Source: an uncultured Opitutales bacterium
GTDB lineage: Bacteria > Verrucomicrobiota > Verrucomicrobiia > Opitutales > Coraliomargaritaceae
Direction: 5' to 3'
Length of the DNA: 64,000 bases
Assembly (NCBI GenBank): GCA_937775295.1
Contig: CALKBZ010000003.1
Coordinates: 62,001 to 126,000 of the forward strand
The position numbers and the translations under genes are program-made. Of the stretch, positions 9,224 to 17,129 are shown piece by piece; position 1 is the first letter of the stretch; each line of letters starts with the position of its first letter. Under the pieces are notes generated by a model that made no database searches, was not told where the DNA came from, and saw only the letters and a list, made by a program, of their open reading frames with translations.

Positions 9224-10184
9224 TGGAAGGTGTGGAGTCGAGCAATGCGCGGATCGCGGGGAGCGCTTGCTCGGCGGCCTGACGGCCGATTTTTATAAAG
9301 TGGTCATACTCGTGGTAGTCATACCAGTGGCCTAGGTAGGAGATCGGCTTGATGACGATGTCGGCGTGCTTGCAGGACTCGTGCGCCATACGAATTTGCG
9401 AGGCCTTTAATGAGCTGACGAAGGTGTCGATGATATTGCCGTGGGCGAGTAGGTTGATAGGGCGCAGTAAATGGGACAGTGCTCTGCGAAGTCGGCTTCG
9501 TTTGGGTCTTTTAAATGTATCGATGGTGCAGTGCTCGATTTCTTCAAAGCTCGGGATGGTTGAGATCGCGATCACTGCGTCGATGTCGTCACGGTTTTTC
9601 AAAATGGAGATGGGCACGGGATCGACGACGCCACCGTCTACGCAGCGATGGCCTTGGTAGTTGACCGGCACGATGACCCCCGGCATGGCGCAGCTGGCAT
9701 GCACGGCGTCGATCACTTTGCCGTGGTTGCAGATAATACGTTGATTGGTGTCGATATCTGTGGTGACCACGTAGAGCGGACGTGCCAGTTGTTTGAAGGT
9801 GATGTCGCCAATGGATCTGCGTAGATGTGCTTTGCCTCTGCGTCCATGGAAGAGCCCTTTCGATGGAGGGATGGCAGGGTCGGAGAGTTTTCGCATCACT
9901 TTGGGCGTTTGTATCTCTTCGGCGAGTTGCTGAAGTTGGTGGCCTTTGTAGCCTGCGCACCAGAGCGCGCCGATGTAAGCGCCCATGCTGGAGCCAGAGA
10001 CTGCCGCGATCGGGATGTTGTTTTCTTCCAGCACTTGGATGACGCCGACATGTGCCAGTCCTTTTGCTCCGCCAGCTGAGATGGCCAGCCCGAGACGCTT
10101 TAGTTGCTTGGGGGATGCATCAAGTGCCGCCGCAACGAGCATGGGCTCGTTCGTATTAAAAAATGATGAAATAGTGTGGAGCAT
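9180..10184 (-). CDS. Patatin-like phospholipase (RssA-like)
   Basis: A 334-residue patatin-family acyl hydrolase. The oxyanion-hole motif is AISAGGAKGLAHVGV (~35-48), the serine motif is GSSMG with Ser66 as nucleophile, and the dyad aspartate lies in CVDGGVVDPVP. It has no obvious signal peptide, so it probably acts on membrane or storage lipids from the cytoplasmic side. It is the first gene of the lipid operon; the start at 10184 has a GAGGT ribosome-binding sequence 6 bp upstream. Releasing fatty acids here would feed the CoA ligase and the beta-oxidation enzymes downstream. The region between 10185 and 10381 holds its promoter and that of the divergent TPR gene. Confidence 0.9.
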   Translation of the reverse strand: MLHTISSFFNTNEPMLVAAALDASPKQLKRLGLAISAGGAKGLAHVGVIQVLEENNIPIAAVSGSSMGAYIGALWCAGYKGHQLQQLAEEIQTPKVMRKLSDPAIPPSKGLFHGRRGKAHLRRSIGDITFKQLARPLYVVTTDIDTNQRIICNHGKVIDAVHASCAMPGVIVPVNYQGHRCVDGGVVDPVPISILKNRDDIDAVIAISTIPSFEEIEHCTIDTFKRPKRSRLRRALSHLLRPINLLAHGNIIDTFVSSLKASQIRMAHESCKHADIVIKPISYLGHWYDYHEYDHFIKIGRQAAEQALPAIRALLDSTPSNEPQANHMVGNSLN

Positions 10185-10381
10185 GTTGTGACCTCATGTC
10201 ATCTGTATAAATTATAAAAAATTACGGATTAGTCCACACGATAGTTGCATTAACGAGTAGGAGAATGGGTATTTATGTATGTAAGCTCTGTCTTGAATGC
10301 TAGAACTAGGGCTTCATTTGCACAATCGGGTGAAAATCCTTTTGCAACCTGTGGCGAGACACTTTGTCATTCACGAATTAC

Positions 10382-13027
10382 ATGTTGTTGAACTTTGCTG
10401 TTATTTCTCGATTAAAGCGAAAGGGTGCTGTGGCTGCGCTCTTGCTCTTAGTACTTGTGCCTAGTGTGCAGGGGCAAGCGCCGTTGTTGGCGGATCGTGC
10501 CGATGTGCTGGATGCCCAGCAGCGGCTGTTGTTTGATTGGAAGGTGGATGCGGCGAATCGTGCGTTGAATGCCGGATTGGCGGTGTTAGCCGAGGGCTTG
10601 TATCTAGATTTACTGGCGCTGCCGGGAGTGGTCGCAAACGATGTGGTGGACTTGCAGATCCAGTTGGCGGCTTCGCTGATTGCACAACGCCGTTTCGTGG
10701 CGGCCCGTTCGGCCTTGCTGTCGGTGCCCGAGGAGGCACGCCGCGATCTGTATTATCTCTATCTGGGGGTGAGCGCGTATGGCAATGGTCGCAATATCGA
10801 TCAAGAGTCCTTAACTCAGGCGCTTGGCAATGTCGCTGAGAGTGCGTTGAAGCCAGAGGAGTTGCCTTGGTTGTATGTACTGCGCGGGTTGCAGGCGGAG
10901 CTTGCCGGTCGAACCGATCAAGTGGCAGCTGCTTTTCAGCAAGCACGTGCGGCGGCAGTTTCAGAGGCGCAGCGGGCGTTTTTTACTGGATTGATTTTGC
11001 GCGAAGAGATCTTGAGAGCGCCTGCGAGTGATGCACTAGCGGCAGAGGTGCGTGGCCAGTTCGAGCGCTTGAGGGGTACTCCCGCAGCTTATCCGTATGT
11101 GCGGCAGTATGCGGTGATTCTGCATAATCAGGGGCGTAATACAGAGGCGATTGAGCTGATTGCTGGGGAGTTGGCAAATGTGCGGTCTGGCTATGCTAGC
11201 CGCGAGCGTGAGCAATTATTATTGTTAAAGGGCATGCTCTATGGGGTAGACACCTTGAGTTGCCGTGATGCGTTGCGTGGTTTGCTGCGTGAAGGAAAAA
11301 ACCGTGAGGTAATGGCGGTCGCATTACAGTTGTTGGCACGCGCGGGCAGCCCTTCGGAACGAGATGAACTGACTGTTTTTCTTAATGTGATGGTTGCCGA
11401 GTCCGAGTCCCATCCATTGCTAGGCCAGATGTATTATATTCGCAGTCAATTGGCGTTGGCTAATGGTGAGACGGCGTTAGCGGAAGCGGACGCACAACTC
11501 TTGTTAGAGCAGTTCCCTGGTTTGAGCGAAATTACTAATGTGTATCGCTTGCTCGCATATGCCGCGCTGCAGCGCACGCCTGCGCAATATCGGGCGGCCG
11601 CGGATTTCTTGATTCAGTTGCGTGATCAGGCGGAGGGTGTGGACGCGCGCCAAGTGTTAAATCGCTTGATTGGGGACTGTTATTTCTTGAACACGGATTA
11701 CCGCAATGCGATCGATTTTTATCAAGCTGCGCGTTACAAAGGTGTGGGGATGGATAATGACGGAGAGTTTTTCTTACGCTTGGTCACTGCAGAGATGCGG
11801 GCTGGACAGATTGAGGCGGCTTTGCAGCTGATTGATGAGGCGGATTTTAGTGGCAGTATCTCGGTGTCGGATCGTTGGCGTGCGGAGTGGAATGTGGCGC
11901 AGGCCTTGCAGGCAAACGGAGAGTTAGCGGCGGCCTTGACGCGGGTGCGATTACTGCTTGCAGAAGATGGCAACGGTTCGGTGCCGGTTGCGCTGGACTT
12001 GCGTTTCCGTTGGTTGGAGGCGCGCTTGTCGTTGATGGTCGGTGCTGCAGCGCCGGTTCAGGCGCGTGTCGATACGCTGCTGAACCGGATTGAATCACTC
12101 CCTGCGGGGGCATCAGATCCGAGTCCTGCCGAAGTGCGCCTATTGCGCACAGAAATGCTACTGCTGCAGGGAGATATTTTGATTGGCTTGGGCGATTCGA
12201 CTGCAGGGATGGAGGTGCTGAGCGGCTTGCGCACCGGTTACGCTGAGAGCTCAGCTGCAGAGCGTTCGTATCTGACTGAGGCGAATTATTATGCATCGAT
12301 TGATGACTTTGCGGCGGCTCAACAGACGTTGCTGAAGTTGGCTTCGCAATATGAAGCGAGTGAGCTAGCGGCACAGGCCTTGTTTGAGGCGGCTTTGTAT
12401 TGTGAACGTCGAGGCCCACAGTATTTCGCTGAGGCAGTGCGCGTGCACTATGATCTGACCGAGCGCTACCCGCAGAATATGTTGTTTTTCTCATCGCGTC
12501 TGAAGCAGGGAGACCTGCTTCGACAAATGAATAATTTTGCGGGTGCGCAAATTATTTATGAGAATTTGATTCGTTTATTTCCCGAGCATCCACGTCGTTA
12601 TGTGGCTGAGTTGTCGCGGGCGGATTGTATGCTAGCGTTGGCCAAGAATGATGCGGAGCAGTTGAAAAATGTCGCGCAAGCGTTGCAGCGTTTAATCGAC
12701 TTGCCGAACCTGCCGATCGACTATCAGGCGGAAGTCGGCTACAAGTGGGGCTTTGCATTGCTGCGGCACGAGGCCTTCGATCAAGCGCAAGTCGTTTTTA
12801 CTTTGGTCGCAAACGACTTTCTGTTGGATATTGAGAATGCGATTCGCTTGGGCGTGACGGGGCGCTATTGGATGTCGCGGACACTGCTTCAACTGGGCAC
12901 TGGCTTGGAGGCTCAGGGCCAACTGGCGGAGGCGCGGCGGGTCTATCGCAAGATGGTCGCTTATAATTTACCCGGTCGAACGCTTGCGCAATCGCGTGCG
13001 GATCGATTACCAGTTGTCGAAGAGTAG
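10382..13027 (+). CDS. Large secreted TPR protein (first TPR/ExbB locus)
   Basis: About 880 residues. The N-terminus has basic residues (SRLKRKGA) followed by a hydrophobic segment AVAALLLLVLVPSVQG and a likely signal-peptidase site after VQG, so it should be exported. The rest is alpha-helical with many TPR-like units (for example LIGDCYFLNTDYRNAIDFYQ and LKQGDLLRQMNNFAGAQIIY), comparable in style to YbgF/BamD-type repeats. The start is uncertain: ATG 10382 is preferred, but an in-frame TTG at 10364 is possible; neither has a strong ribosome-binding site. It lies 30 bp before ExbB, ExbD and TonB-like genes, so it probably forms the periplasmic part of an energised envelope complex (inference). 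Confidence 0.85.
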   Translation: MLLNFAVISRLKRKGAVAALLLLVLVPSVQGQAPLLADRADVLDAQQRLLFDWKVDAANRALNAGLAVLAEGLYLDLLALPGVVANDVVDLQIQLAASLIAQRRFVAARSALLSVPEEARRDLYYLYLGVSAYGNGRNIDQESLTQALGNVAESALKPEELPWLYVLRGLQAELAGRTDQVAAAFQQARAAAVSEAQRAFFTGLILREEILRAPASDALAAEVRGQFERLRGTPAAYPYVRQYAVILHNQGRNTEAIELIAGELANVRSGYASREREQLLLLKGMLYGVDTLSCRDALRGLLREGKNREVMAVALQLLARAGSPSERDELTVFLNVMVAESESHPLLGQMYYIRSQLALANGETALAEADAQLLLEQFPGLSEITNVYRLLAYAALQRTPAQYRAAADFLIQLRDQAEGVDARQVLNRLIGDCYFLNTDYRNAIDFYQAARYKGVGMDNDGEFFLRLVTAEMRAGQIEAALQLIDEADFSGSISVSDRWRAEWNVAQALQANGELAAALTRVRLLLAEDGNGSVPVALDLRFRWLEARLSLMVGAAAPVQARVDTLLNRIESLPAGASDPSPAEVRLLRTEMLLLQGDILIGLGDSTAGMEVLSGLRTGYAESSAAERSYLTEANYYASIDDFAAAQQTLLKLASQYEASELAAQALFEAALYCERRGPQYFAEAVRVHYDLTERYPQNMLFFSSRLKQGDLLRQMNNFAGAQIIYENLIRLFPEHPRRYVAELSRADCMLALAKNDAEQLKNVAQALQRLIDLPNLPIDYQAEVGYKWGFALLRHEAFDQAQVVFTLVANDFLLDIENAIRLGVTGRYWMSRTLLQLGTGLEAQGQLAEARRVYRKMVAYNLPGRTLAQSRADRLPVVEE

Positions 13028-13057
13028 CTCGCACGCTATATTTAGAAAAATCATTCC

Positions 13058-13708
13058 ATGGATTACTTGCAACAGACATTCATTCTACAAGGCGGCTCCG
13101 TCATGTATCCGCTGCTTTTCGTAAGCCTGTTAGGCTTTGTGTTATTTATTGAGCGTGCCTTGTTCTTGCACAAGGGCCAGATCGGCACCGAGGATTTCTT
13201 GAGCGGAATTAAGAATCTAGTGGGCAAGAAACGTTTGGTTGAGGCCTTGACGCTGTGCGAAGATACGCCGGGGCCGATGGCACGTATCGTGAAGTCGGCA
13301 TTGCTGCATTATGGCGAATCGAGTGCGAGTATTCGGACTGCGATTCAGTCTGCGGCGATTATTGAGATCCCGGTATTAGAGCGTCGCATCGGCACGATTG
13401 CGGCGTTGGCTCGTGCGGCACCCTTGTTGGGCTTCCTCGGCACGGTCATTGCGGCGTTGCAGGCGCTGTATCAACTCGAAGCCTCCAGTGGCAATAGCGG
13501 CGAGTTTAGTCGCTTGCTCGCGGAGGCTTTGATTACTTCAGCTTCTGGCTTGGCGATTGCGGTCATGGCGACTTTGGCGCACCACTTTCTCTCTGGGCGT
13601 GTGCGTGCGTTGGTGCACGATTTTGAATGGGTGGGACATAACATTCATGAGTTTCTGACGGTCGGAGCGGCAACAGTAGCAGCGCCGACCGAGGAGGGAG
13701 AAGTATAG
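13058..13708 (+). CDS. MotA/TolQ/ExbB proton-channel family protein
   Basis: 216 residues with three hydrophobic segments: about 18-34 (YPLLFVSLLGFVLFIER), ~105-130 and ~150-180. The conserved ExbB/TolQ core is clear: IGTIAALARAAPLLGFLGTV and then EALITSASGLAIAVMATLAHH. These proteins form the inner-membrane pentameric channel that, with ExbD/TolR, turns the proton gradient into force. No signal peptide precedes the first membrane segment, unlike the ExbB homologue at 33752-34507. It lies 30 bp after the TPR gene and 2 bp before exbD, clearly in one operon. Confidence 0.93.
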   Translation: MDYLQQTFILQGGSVMYPLLFVSLLGFVLFIERALFLHKGQIGTEDFLSGIKNLVGKKRLVEALTLCEDTPGPMARIVKSALLHYGESSASIRTAIQSAAIIEIPVLERRIGTIAALARAAPLLGFLGTVIAALQALYQLEASSGNSGEFSRLLAEALITSASGLAIAVMATLAHHFLSGRVRALVHDFEWVGHNIHEFLTVGAATVAAPTEEGEV

Positions 13709-13710
13709 CA

Positions 13711-14256
13711 ATGAGTGCGCCTGAACAACAGCCTGCCGGTAATTTAACCGCACCGACCGCTGAGTTTACCGCGTCGTTCGGTTTGTTGGAGCGATTGAAG
13801 CGTCCTGAGATCAAGATCGATGCGATTCCAGTGCTGGATTTATTGGTATTGGCGCTATTGATTAGTTTATTGTTCACACGATTTGTGATGTTGCCGGGCG
13901 TGCGGGTGAATTTACCTGAGACAGACCTGCGTCTGCAGCATGATGCTGCTGAAGTGGCGGTGTTGACGATCGGTAATGGCGGGATGTTGTTTTTTGACGG
14001 AAGTGTGTATGAGCATGGTTCGGTGGAGAAGGCGTTTGGTCGACATTTAGAAGATCGCACCGAGCAGAATGCCGTTTTGTTGGTCAAGGCGGATGCCTCG
14101 ATGGAGCTGCAACTTTTTTTGGGTTTGTGCCGCATGGCTCAACGTGCCGGATTTACTGAGGTGCAGATTGCGGGGGATCAGGTGCCGGAGGTACTGGAGC
14201 TGATTCCTGGGGATGCACTGCAACAAGGTAGTAACGTATTCATGCCCGTATTGTGA
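13711..14256 (+). CDS. ExbD/TolR-family biopolymer transport protein
   Basis: 181 residues. A cytoplasmic N-terminus of ~45 residues precedes a single membrane helix (~48-68, VLDLLVLALLISLLFTRFVM); in the family this helix starts with the proton-carrying Asp, here probably Asp in IPVLDLLVL. The periplasmic domain has the usual ExbD layout (LTIGNGGMLFFDG... and LLVKADASMELQLFL). A GAGGAGGG ribosome-binding sequence lies within the end of the ExbB gene. It should partner the upstream ExbB in a proton-driven motor. Confidence 0.92.
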   Translation: MSAPEQQPAGNLTAPTAEFTASFGLLERLKRPEIKIDAIPVLDLLVLALLISLLFTRFVMLPGVRVNLPETDLRLQHDAAEVAVLTIGNGGMLFFDGSVYEHGSVEKAFGRHLEDRTEQNAVLLVKADASMELQLFLGLCRMAQRAGFTEVQIAGDQVPEVLELIPGDALQQGSNVFMPVL

Positions 14257-15026
14257 TGTCGCCCGCTTCCCAGCTGTCTGAGCCCGCGACACCGCGTTCA
14301 CCAGAAATGATTTCGCCGCTGTTGCGCCTGAGCTTGTTGCTCGGTGTGGCGCTGCATCTTGCTGGTTTTTTGATTTTTCGAGTGGTTTCCAGTCCGTTGC
14401 CTGATCGAGTCGCCACCCGGCCTTATGTGGAATACGTCTCGGCTGGTTCGCTCGCAAATGATCGTGAACTGGAAGAGTTGGCCGCTTTGTTTGACTCCGC
14501 CCCTCTGTTTATTCCGACCCGCTGGAATGCCTCACAAGCGATGGTGGTTGATCCGAGAGATCGAATGCAGGGGCAGTTTCCCGAGTTTGAGCCGGAGATT
14601 CAGTTGCTCAGTGAACTGCAACCGTCGAATTTTTTAGTGCCTCAGAATATAGCGGTGGATAAGCCTCTCGATTTATTGGCGTCGCGCTTTTGGCGCTTCT
14701 TCTCAGGCGTTACGGAATCGTCGCGGCCGGTCGCGAGATTCCCAGAGGTCACGCCGATCGCGGAAGTATCAGTTGTGGGGCAGCTGGTCGCACGGCGGTT
14801 GTCAATCCCCGCGGAGTTGAGCTACACCACCTCGTCCTCGGTGGAGCGGCCGGTGTTGTATTATTTACGTGCCTCCGGCAGGGTGCTGGCATTATCTGTA
14901 CCGACGCTGGGTCAATCCTCAGGGAATGCGGACTTCGATCGTGCTGCGGATGAGTGGTTGCGTCGCCCAGAGGTGCTTGGTCAATTACCACAAGGCTATC
15001 TTTCTATTGAAGTATTTCCTTGGTAG
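14256..15026 (+). CDS. TonB-like energy-transducing protein (probable)
   Basis: About 256 residues: a short cytoplasmic N-terminus, one membrane helix (~24-44, LRLSLLLGVALHLAGFLIF), a long periplasmic region with little repeat structure, and a C-terminal ~70 residues whose pattern fits TonB_C (YLRASGRVLALSVPTLGQSS then FDRAADEWLRRPEVLGQ). The classic Pro-rich EP/KP linker is absent. The ATG at 14256 overlaps the exbD stop (TGATG); a GTG at 14253 is an alternative. Context (TPR, ExbB, ExbD, this gene) supports a TonB or TolA role; the domain call is by pattern only. Confidence 0.65.
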   Translation: MSPASQLSEPATPRSPEMISPLLRLSLLLGVALHLAGFLIFRVVSSPLPDRVATRPYVEYVSAGSLANDRELEELAALFDSAPLFIPTRWNASQAMVVDPRDRMQGQFPEFEPEIQLLSELQPSNFLVPQNIAVDKPLDLLASRFWRFFSGVTESSRPVARFPEVTPIAEVSVVGQLVARRLSIPAELSYTTSSSVERPVLYYLRASGRVLALSVPTLGQSSGNADFDRAADEWLRRPEVLGQLPQGYLSIEVFPW

Positions 15027-15089
15027 CTTGCAGCGCAGGCTAACTTCACGATTGCGAACGCGACGATCCGAGCAATAAATGAATCTATT

Positions 15090-15596
15090 ATGAGTAACGA
15101 ATATCAGCCACCGGTCGCTGCTGCATTGAGCGATACGACTATGTTGAACCAGCTCGAGAGCTTGACCGAGTCGTGGGGGGAGCGACCGTCTTGGGATACC
15201 TATTTCATGGCGACGGCCTTGCTGATGGCCTCGCGCTCCAGTTGCGATCGCTTGCATGTGGGCTGCGTGATCGTCTCCGGCGGCTCACAAAAAAACCGGA
15301 TCATCGCGGCGGGGTATAATGGCTTTTTGCCGGGTGCGCCGCATGCCTCGCGCGTGCGTGATGGGCATGAGCAGGCGACGGTGCATGCCGAGCAAAATGC
15401 GATTTGCGATGCGGCGCGGCGTGGCGTTTCGCTTGAAGGCACCACGGTATATGTGACACACTTTCCATGTATTATTTGCGCCAAAATCTTGGCGGCGGCA
15501 GGAATTGGTTGTATCAAGTATCATCGTGATTATCGTAATGATGAGCTGGTGAAGGAGATACTCACTGAGAGTGGAGTCAGCTTAGAGCGGTTATAA
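15090..15596 (+). CDS. dCMP deaminase / cytidine-deoxycytidylate deaminase family protein
   Basis: 168 residues. The zinc site of the family is complete: TVHAEQNAICDAA (His and the catalytic Glu) and PCIICAKILAAAGI (PCxxC). Family members such as dCMP deaminase convert dCMP to dUMP for thymidylate synthesis; the ComEB proteins of Gram-positive competence operons are related. The start at 15090 (MSNEYQPPVAAALS) gives a slightly longer N-terminus than usual; the core begins at SWDTYFMATALLMASRSSC. It lies 63 bp after the TonB-like gene and 12 bp before yqgE. Confidence 0.9.
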   Translation: MSNEYQPPVAAALSDTTMLNQLESLTESWGERPSWDTYFMATALLMASRSSCDRLHVGCVIVSGGSQKNRIIAAGYNGFLPGAPHASRVRDGHEQATVHAEQNAICDAARRGVSLEGTTVYVTHFPCIICAKILAAAGIGCIKYHRDYRNDELVKEILTESGVSLERL

Positions 15597-15608
15597 TTGA
15601 ATTTTGCT

Positions 15609-16184
15609 ATGCGTTTGATACCAGATCGTGGTCAGGATGATGAAGAGTTGCACCTCGCGGGCTCTTTGTTGGTGGCGCATCCATCGCTGCTGGATTCGCA
15701 TTTTAAGCAGACGGTGGTGTTGATGACCGGCCATTCGGCGGAAGAGGGCTCATTGGGGGTAATCGTCAATCGGCCACTGAATCAGACGCTAGGGCAGTAT
15801 GATTCCGAGTTGGCCGACTCCGATTTTGCCGCAGTACCACTCTACGAAGGCGGTCCCGTGGGCAGTGATCAAATGATTCTAGTGGCGTGGAAGTGGTCTA
15901 GCGCCGATGGCAGCTTTAAGCTCTATTTCGGGATTGATGAGGATAAAGCCCGCCAGATCCTGAAAGACGACCCCGAATTCGAGCTGCGCGGCTTTATTGG
16001 CCATTCCGCTTGGGGCGACGGCCAACTGGAGGGCGAGATCGAGGTGGATGCGTGGCTGGTGTGTCCCTTAAGTCCTGAACTAGAGTTGCTTGAGGGCTTG
16101 GCTATTTGGCGCGCGATACTTGCTCAGCAGGGGCCAGAGATGCAGTTGCTCGCCGAGGAGCCGGATGACCTTTCGATGAACTGA
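15609..16184 (+). CDS. YqgE/AlgH family protein (UPF0301)
   Basis: About 191 residues of the YqgE/AlgH fold: LAGSLLVAHPSLLDSHFKQT near the N-terminus, the EEGSLGVIVNRPLNQTLG segment, then LYEGGPVGSDQMI and GFIGHSAWGDGQLEGEI, all family signatures. The biochemical function is not established; AlgH was linked to alginate regulation in Pseudomonas. I chose ATG 15609 (MRLIPDRGQDDEELHLAGSL); an in-frame TTG at 15597 directly after the deaminase stop is possible. The compact spacing suggests co-transcription with the deaminase. Confidence 0.93.
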   Translation: MRLIPDRGQDDEELHLAGSLLVAHPSLLDSHFKQTVVLMTGHSAEEGSLGVIVNRPLNQTLGQYDSELADSDFAAVPLYEGGPVGSDQMILVAWKWSSADGSFKLYFGIDEDKARQILKDDPEFELRGFIGHSAWGDGQLEGEIEVDAWLVCPLSPELELLEGLAIWRAILAQQGPEMQLLAEEPDDLSMN

Positions 16185-16213
16185 AATTAGGCGGTTTATT
16201 TCCGTCTTTGCCA

Positions 16214-16242
16214 TTGACAGGGGCGGGGCTCGACCATTCTTT
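16214..16242 (+). promoter_or_regulatory. Possible -35-type element upstream of bL36/bL31
   Basis: A perfect TTGACA occurs at 16214-16219, followed by GGGGCGGGG. No good TATAAT lies 16-18 bp further on. The same ATTGACAGGGG(C/T)GG string precedes the tRNA-Pro gene at 38506, so it may be a shared promoter element of translation genes. No AT-rich Zur-type palindrome is seen between 16185 and 16265. Confidence 0.35.
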
Positions 16243-16265
16243 CACCAATTCTATCTTTTCTTGTT

Positions 16266-16391
16266 ATGAAAGTTGTATCTTCTCTTAAATCTCTCAAAAA
16301 CCGTCATCCGGACTGCCAGGTAGTTCGCCGCAAGGGACGCGTTTACGTAATCTGCAAGTCTAACCCTCGCTTTAAAGCGCGTCAGGGATAG
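16266..16391 (+). CDS. rpmJ: 50S ribosomal protein bL36, cysteine-poor (second) type
   Basis: A 41-residue protein, [20 protein letters not shown] then [21 protein letters not shown]. It matches the E. coli YkgO-type L36 (longer N-terminus, RHPDCQ) and lacks the CxxC pair and histidine that bind zinc in the standard form. bL36 is a component of the large ribosomal subunit. It lies 26 bp before a bL31 gene of the matching zinc-independent type; such paralogues replace the zinc-binding proteins when zinc is scarce in bacteria where this has been studied. Whether a standard copy exists elsewhere in this genome cannot be seen. Confidence 0.93.
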   Translation: MKVVSSLKSLKNRHPDCQVVRRKGRVYVICKSNPRFKARQG

Positions 16392-16417
16392 CTCGAACCC
16401 TCCGAAAGGACACTACT

Positions 16418-16663
16418 GTGAAAGCTGATATTCATCCAAAGCTCAACCCTATTGCCTTCGTCGATGTTTCGACTGGCACTAAATATCTGACTCGCTCCAC
16501 TATGCGTGGTAGTAAGACTGAAACAATCGATGGCGTTGATTACCAAGTGGTAATTTGCGATATTACTGCTGATTCGCACCCCGCCTTTACTGGTGAGAAG
16601 CGTTTCGTCGATACCGCTGGTCGCGTCGAGAAGTTCCAAAACAAGTTCACTCGCCGTCGCTAA
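16418..16663 (+). CDS. rpmE2: 50S ribosomal protein bL31 type B
   Basis: 81 residues beginning MKADIHPKLNPIAFVDVSTG, followed by the TKYLTRSTM segment of type B bL31, and ending in KFQNKFTRRR. It has none of the CxxC cysteines of the zinc-binding type A protein. The GTG start at 16418 is supported by the GAAAGGA ribosome-binding sequence 8 bp upstream. It pairs with bL36 in an operon closed by the terminator at 16696-16728. Confidence 0.95.
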   Translation: MKADIHPKLNPIAFVDVSTGTKYLTRSTMRGSKTETIDGVDYQVVICDITADSHPAFTGEKRFVDTAGRVEKFQNKFTRRR

Positions 16664-16695
16664 GACGCGGGCTGACTTCAGATCGCATTTCTAAC

Positions 16696-16728
16696 AAAGC
16701 CCGCTGCGTATTGCAGCGGGCTTTTTTT
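16696..16728 (+). terminator. Rho-independent terminator after bL31
   Basis: AAAGCCCGCTGC pairs perfectly with GCAGCGGGCTTT across a 5-base loop (GTATT), followed by a T-run. A 12-bp stem and T-tract make this a strong terminator, 32 bp after the bL31 stop. Confidence 0.95.
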
Positions 16729-17129
16729 GTCTGAATCTGTGGCAGCGATTTGAGTCGCGTTTGAATCGTAGGGCCTTCACTTGCGAAACTGTCTCAAAAA
16801 TACCACAGACATAGTAAATTGCTTACATGTGGCTGCTACTCTCTTAATCTTACTCTTCATCGTAATCATAATCGAAACGTTGTGATAGAAGACCTTACGG
16901 ATTCGCCTAGAGGATTAGGATTAGGATTAGATTATGAGTAAGATTACGATTATGACGTCGAAAATCGTTATATTTCTATTTGTGAGACAGCCTCCTTGCT
17001 GAGTGCCGCGCATCGTAAAGGGTGAGCAGTCATGTCGGGGTGCGCCTTGGCGCACCCGTTGATCCTCGGTTGACAGAGCTCTAGCTACGGCGGGCGTGCC
17101 AAGCCTCGCCCCTACCATTTTTATTGGTT
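16729..17129. other. Intergenic region of simple repeats and a palindromic element
   Basis: No gene is supported in these 400 bp. From about 16845 to 16955 the sequence is assembled from short AT-rich units (TAATC, TTACTC, GATTAG) in both orientations, including GGATTAGGATTAGGATTAG. This is followed at 17037-17112 by a palindromic element described separately. Confidence 0.6.
17037..17112. repeat. Palindromic intergenic repeat, family C
   Basis: Two hairpins point in opposite directions: GGGTGCGCC TTGGCGCACCC at the left, and GGGCGTGCCAAGCCTCGCCCC at the right, whose reverse complement aligns with the left arm (GGGGYGMGSCTTGGCRCRCCC). The ~35 bp centre is unpaired. The architecture (inverted ~20-bp arms around a ~30-bp centre) is the same as in the family B elements at 32223 and 34538. 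It lies just past the 3' end of comEC. Confidence 0.65.

Noticed and set aside
16845-16955. CRISPR array
   Set aside because: The units are short AT-rich simple repeats in both orientations without regular spacers, and no cas genes are present.
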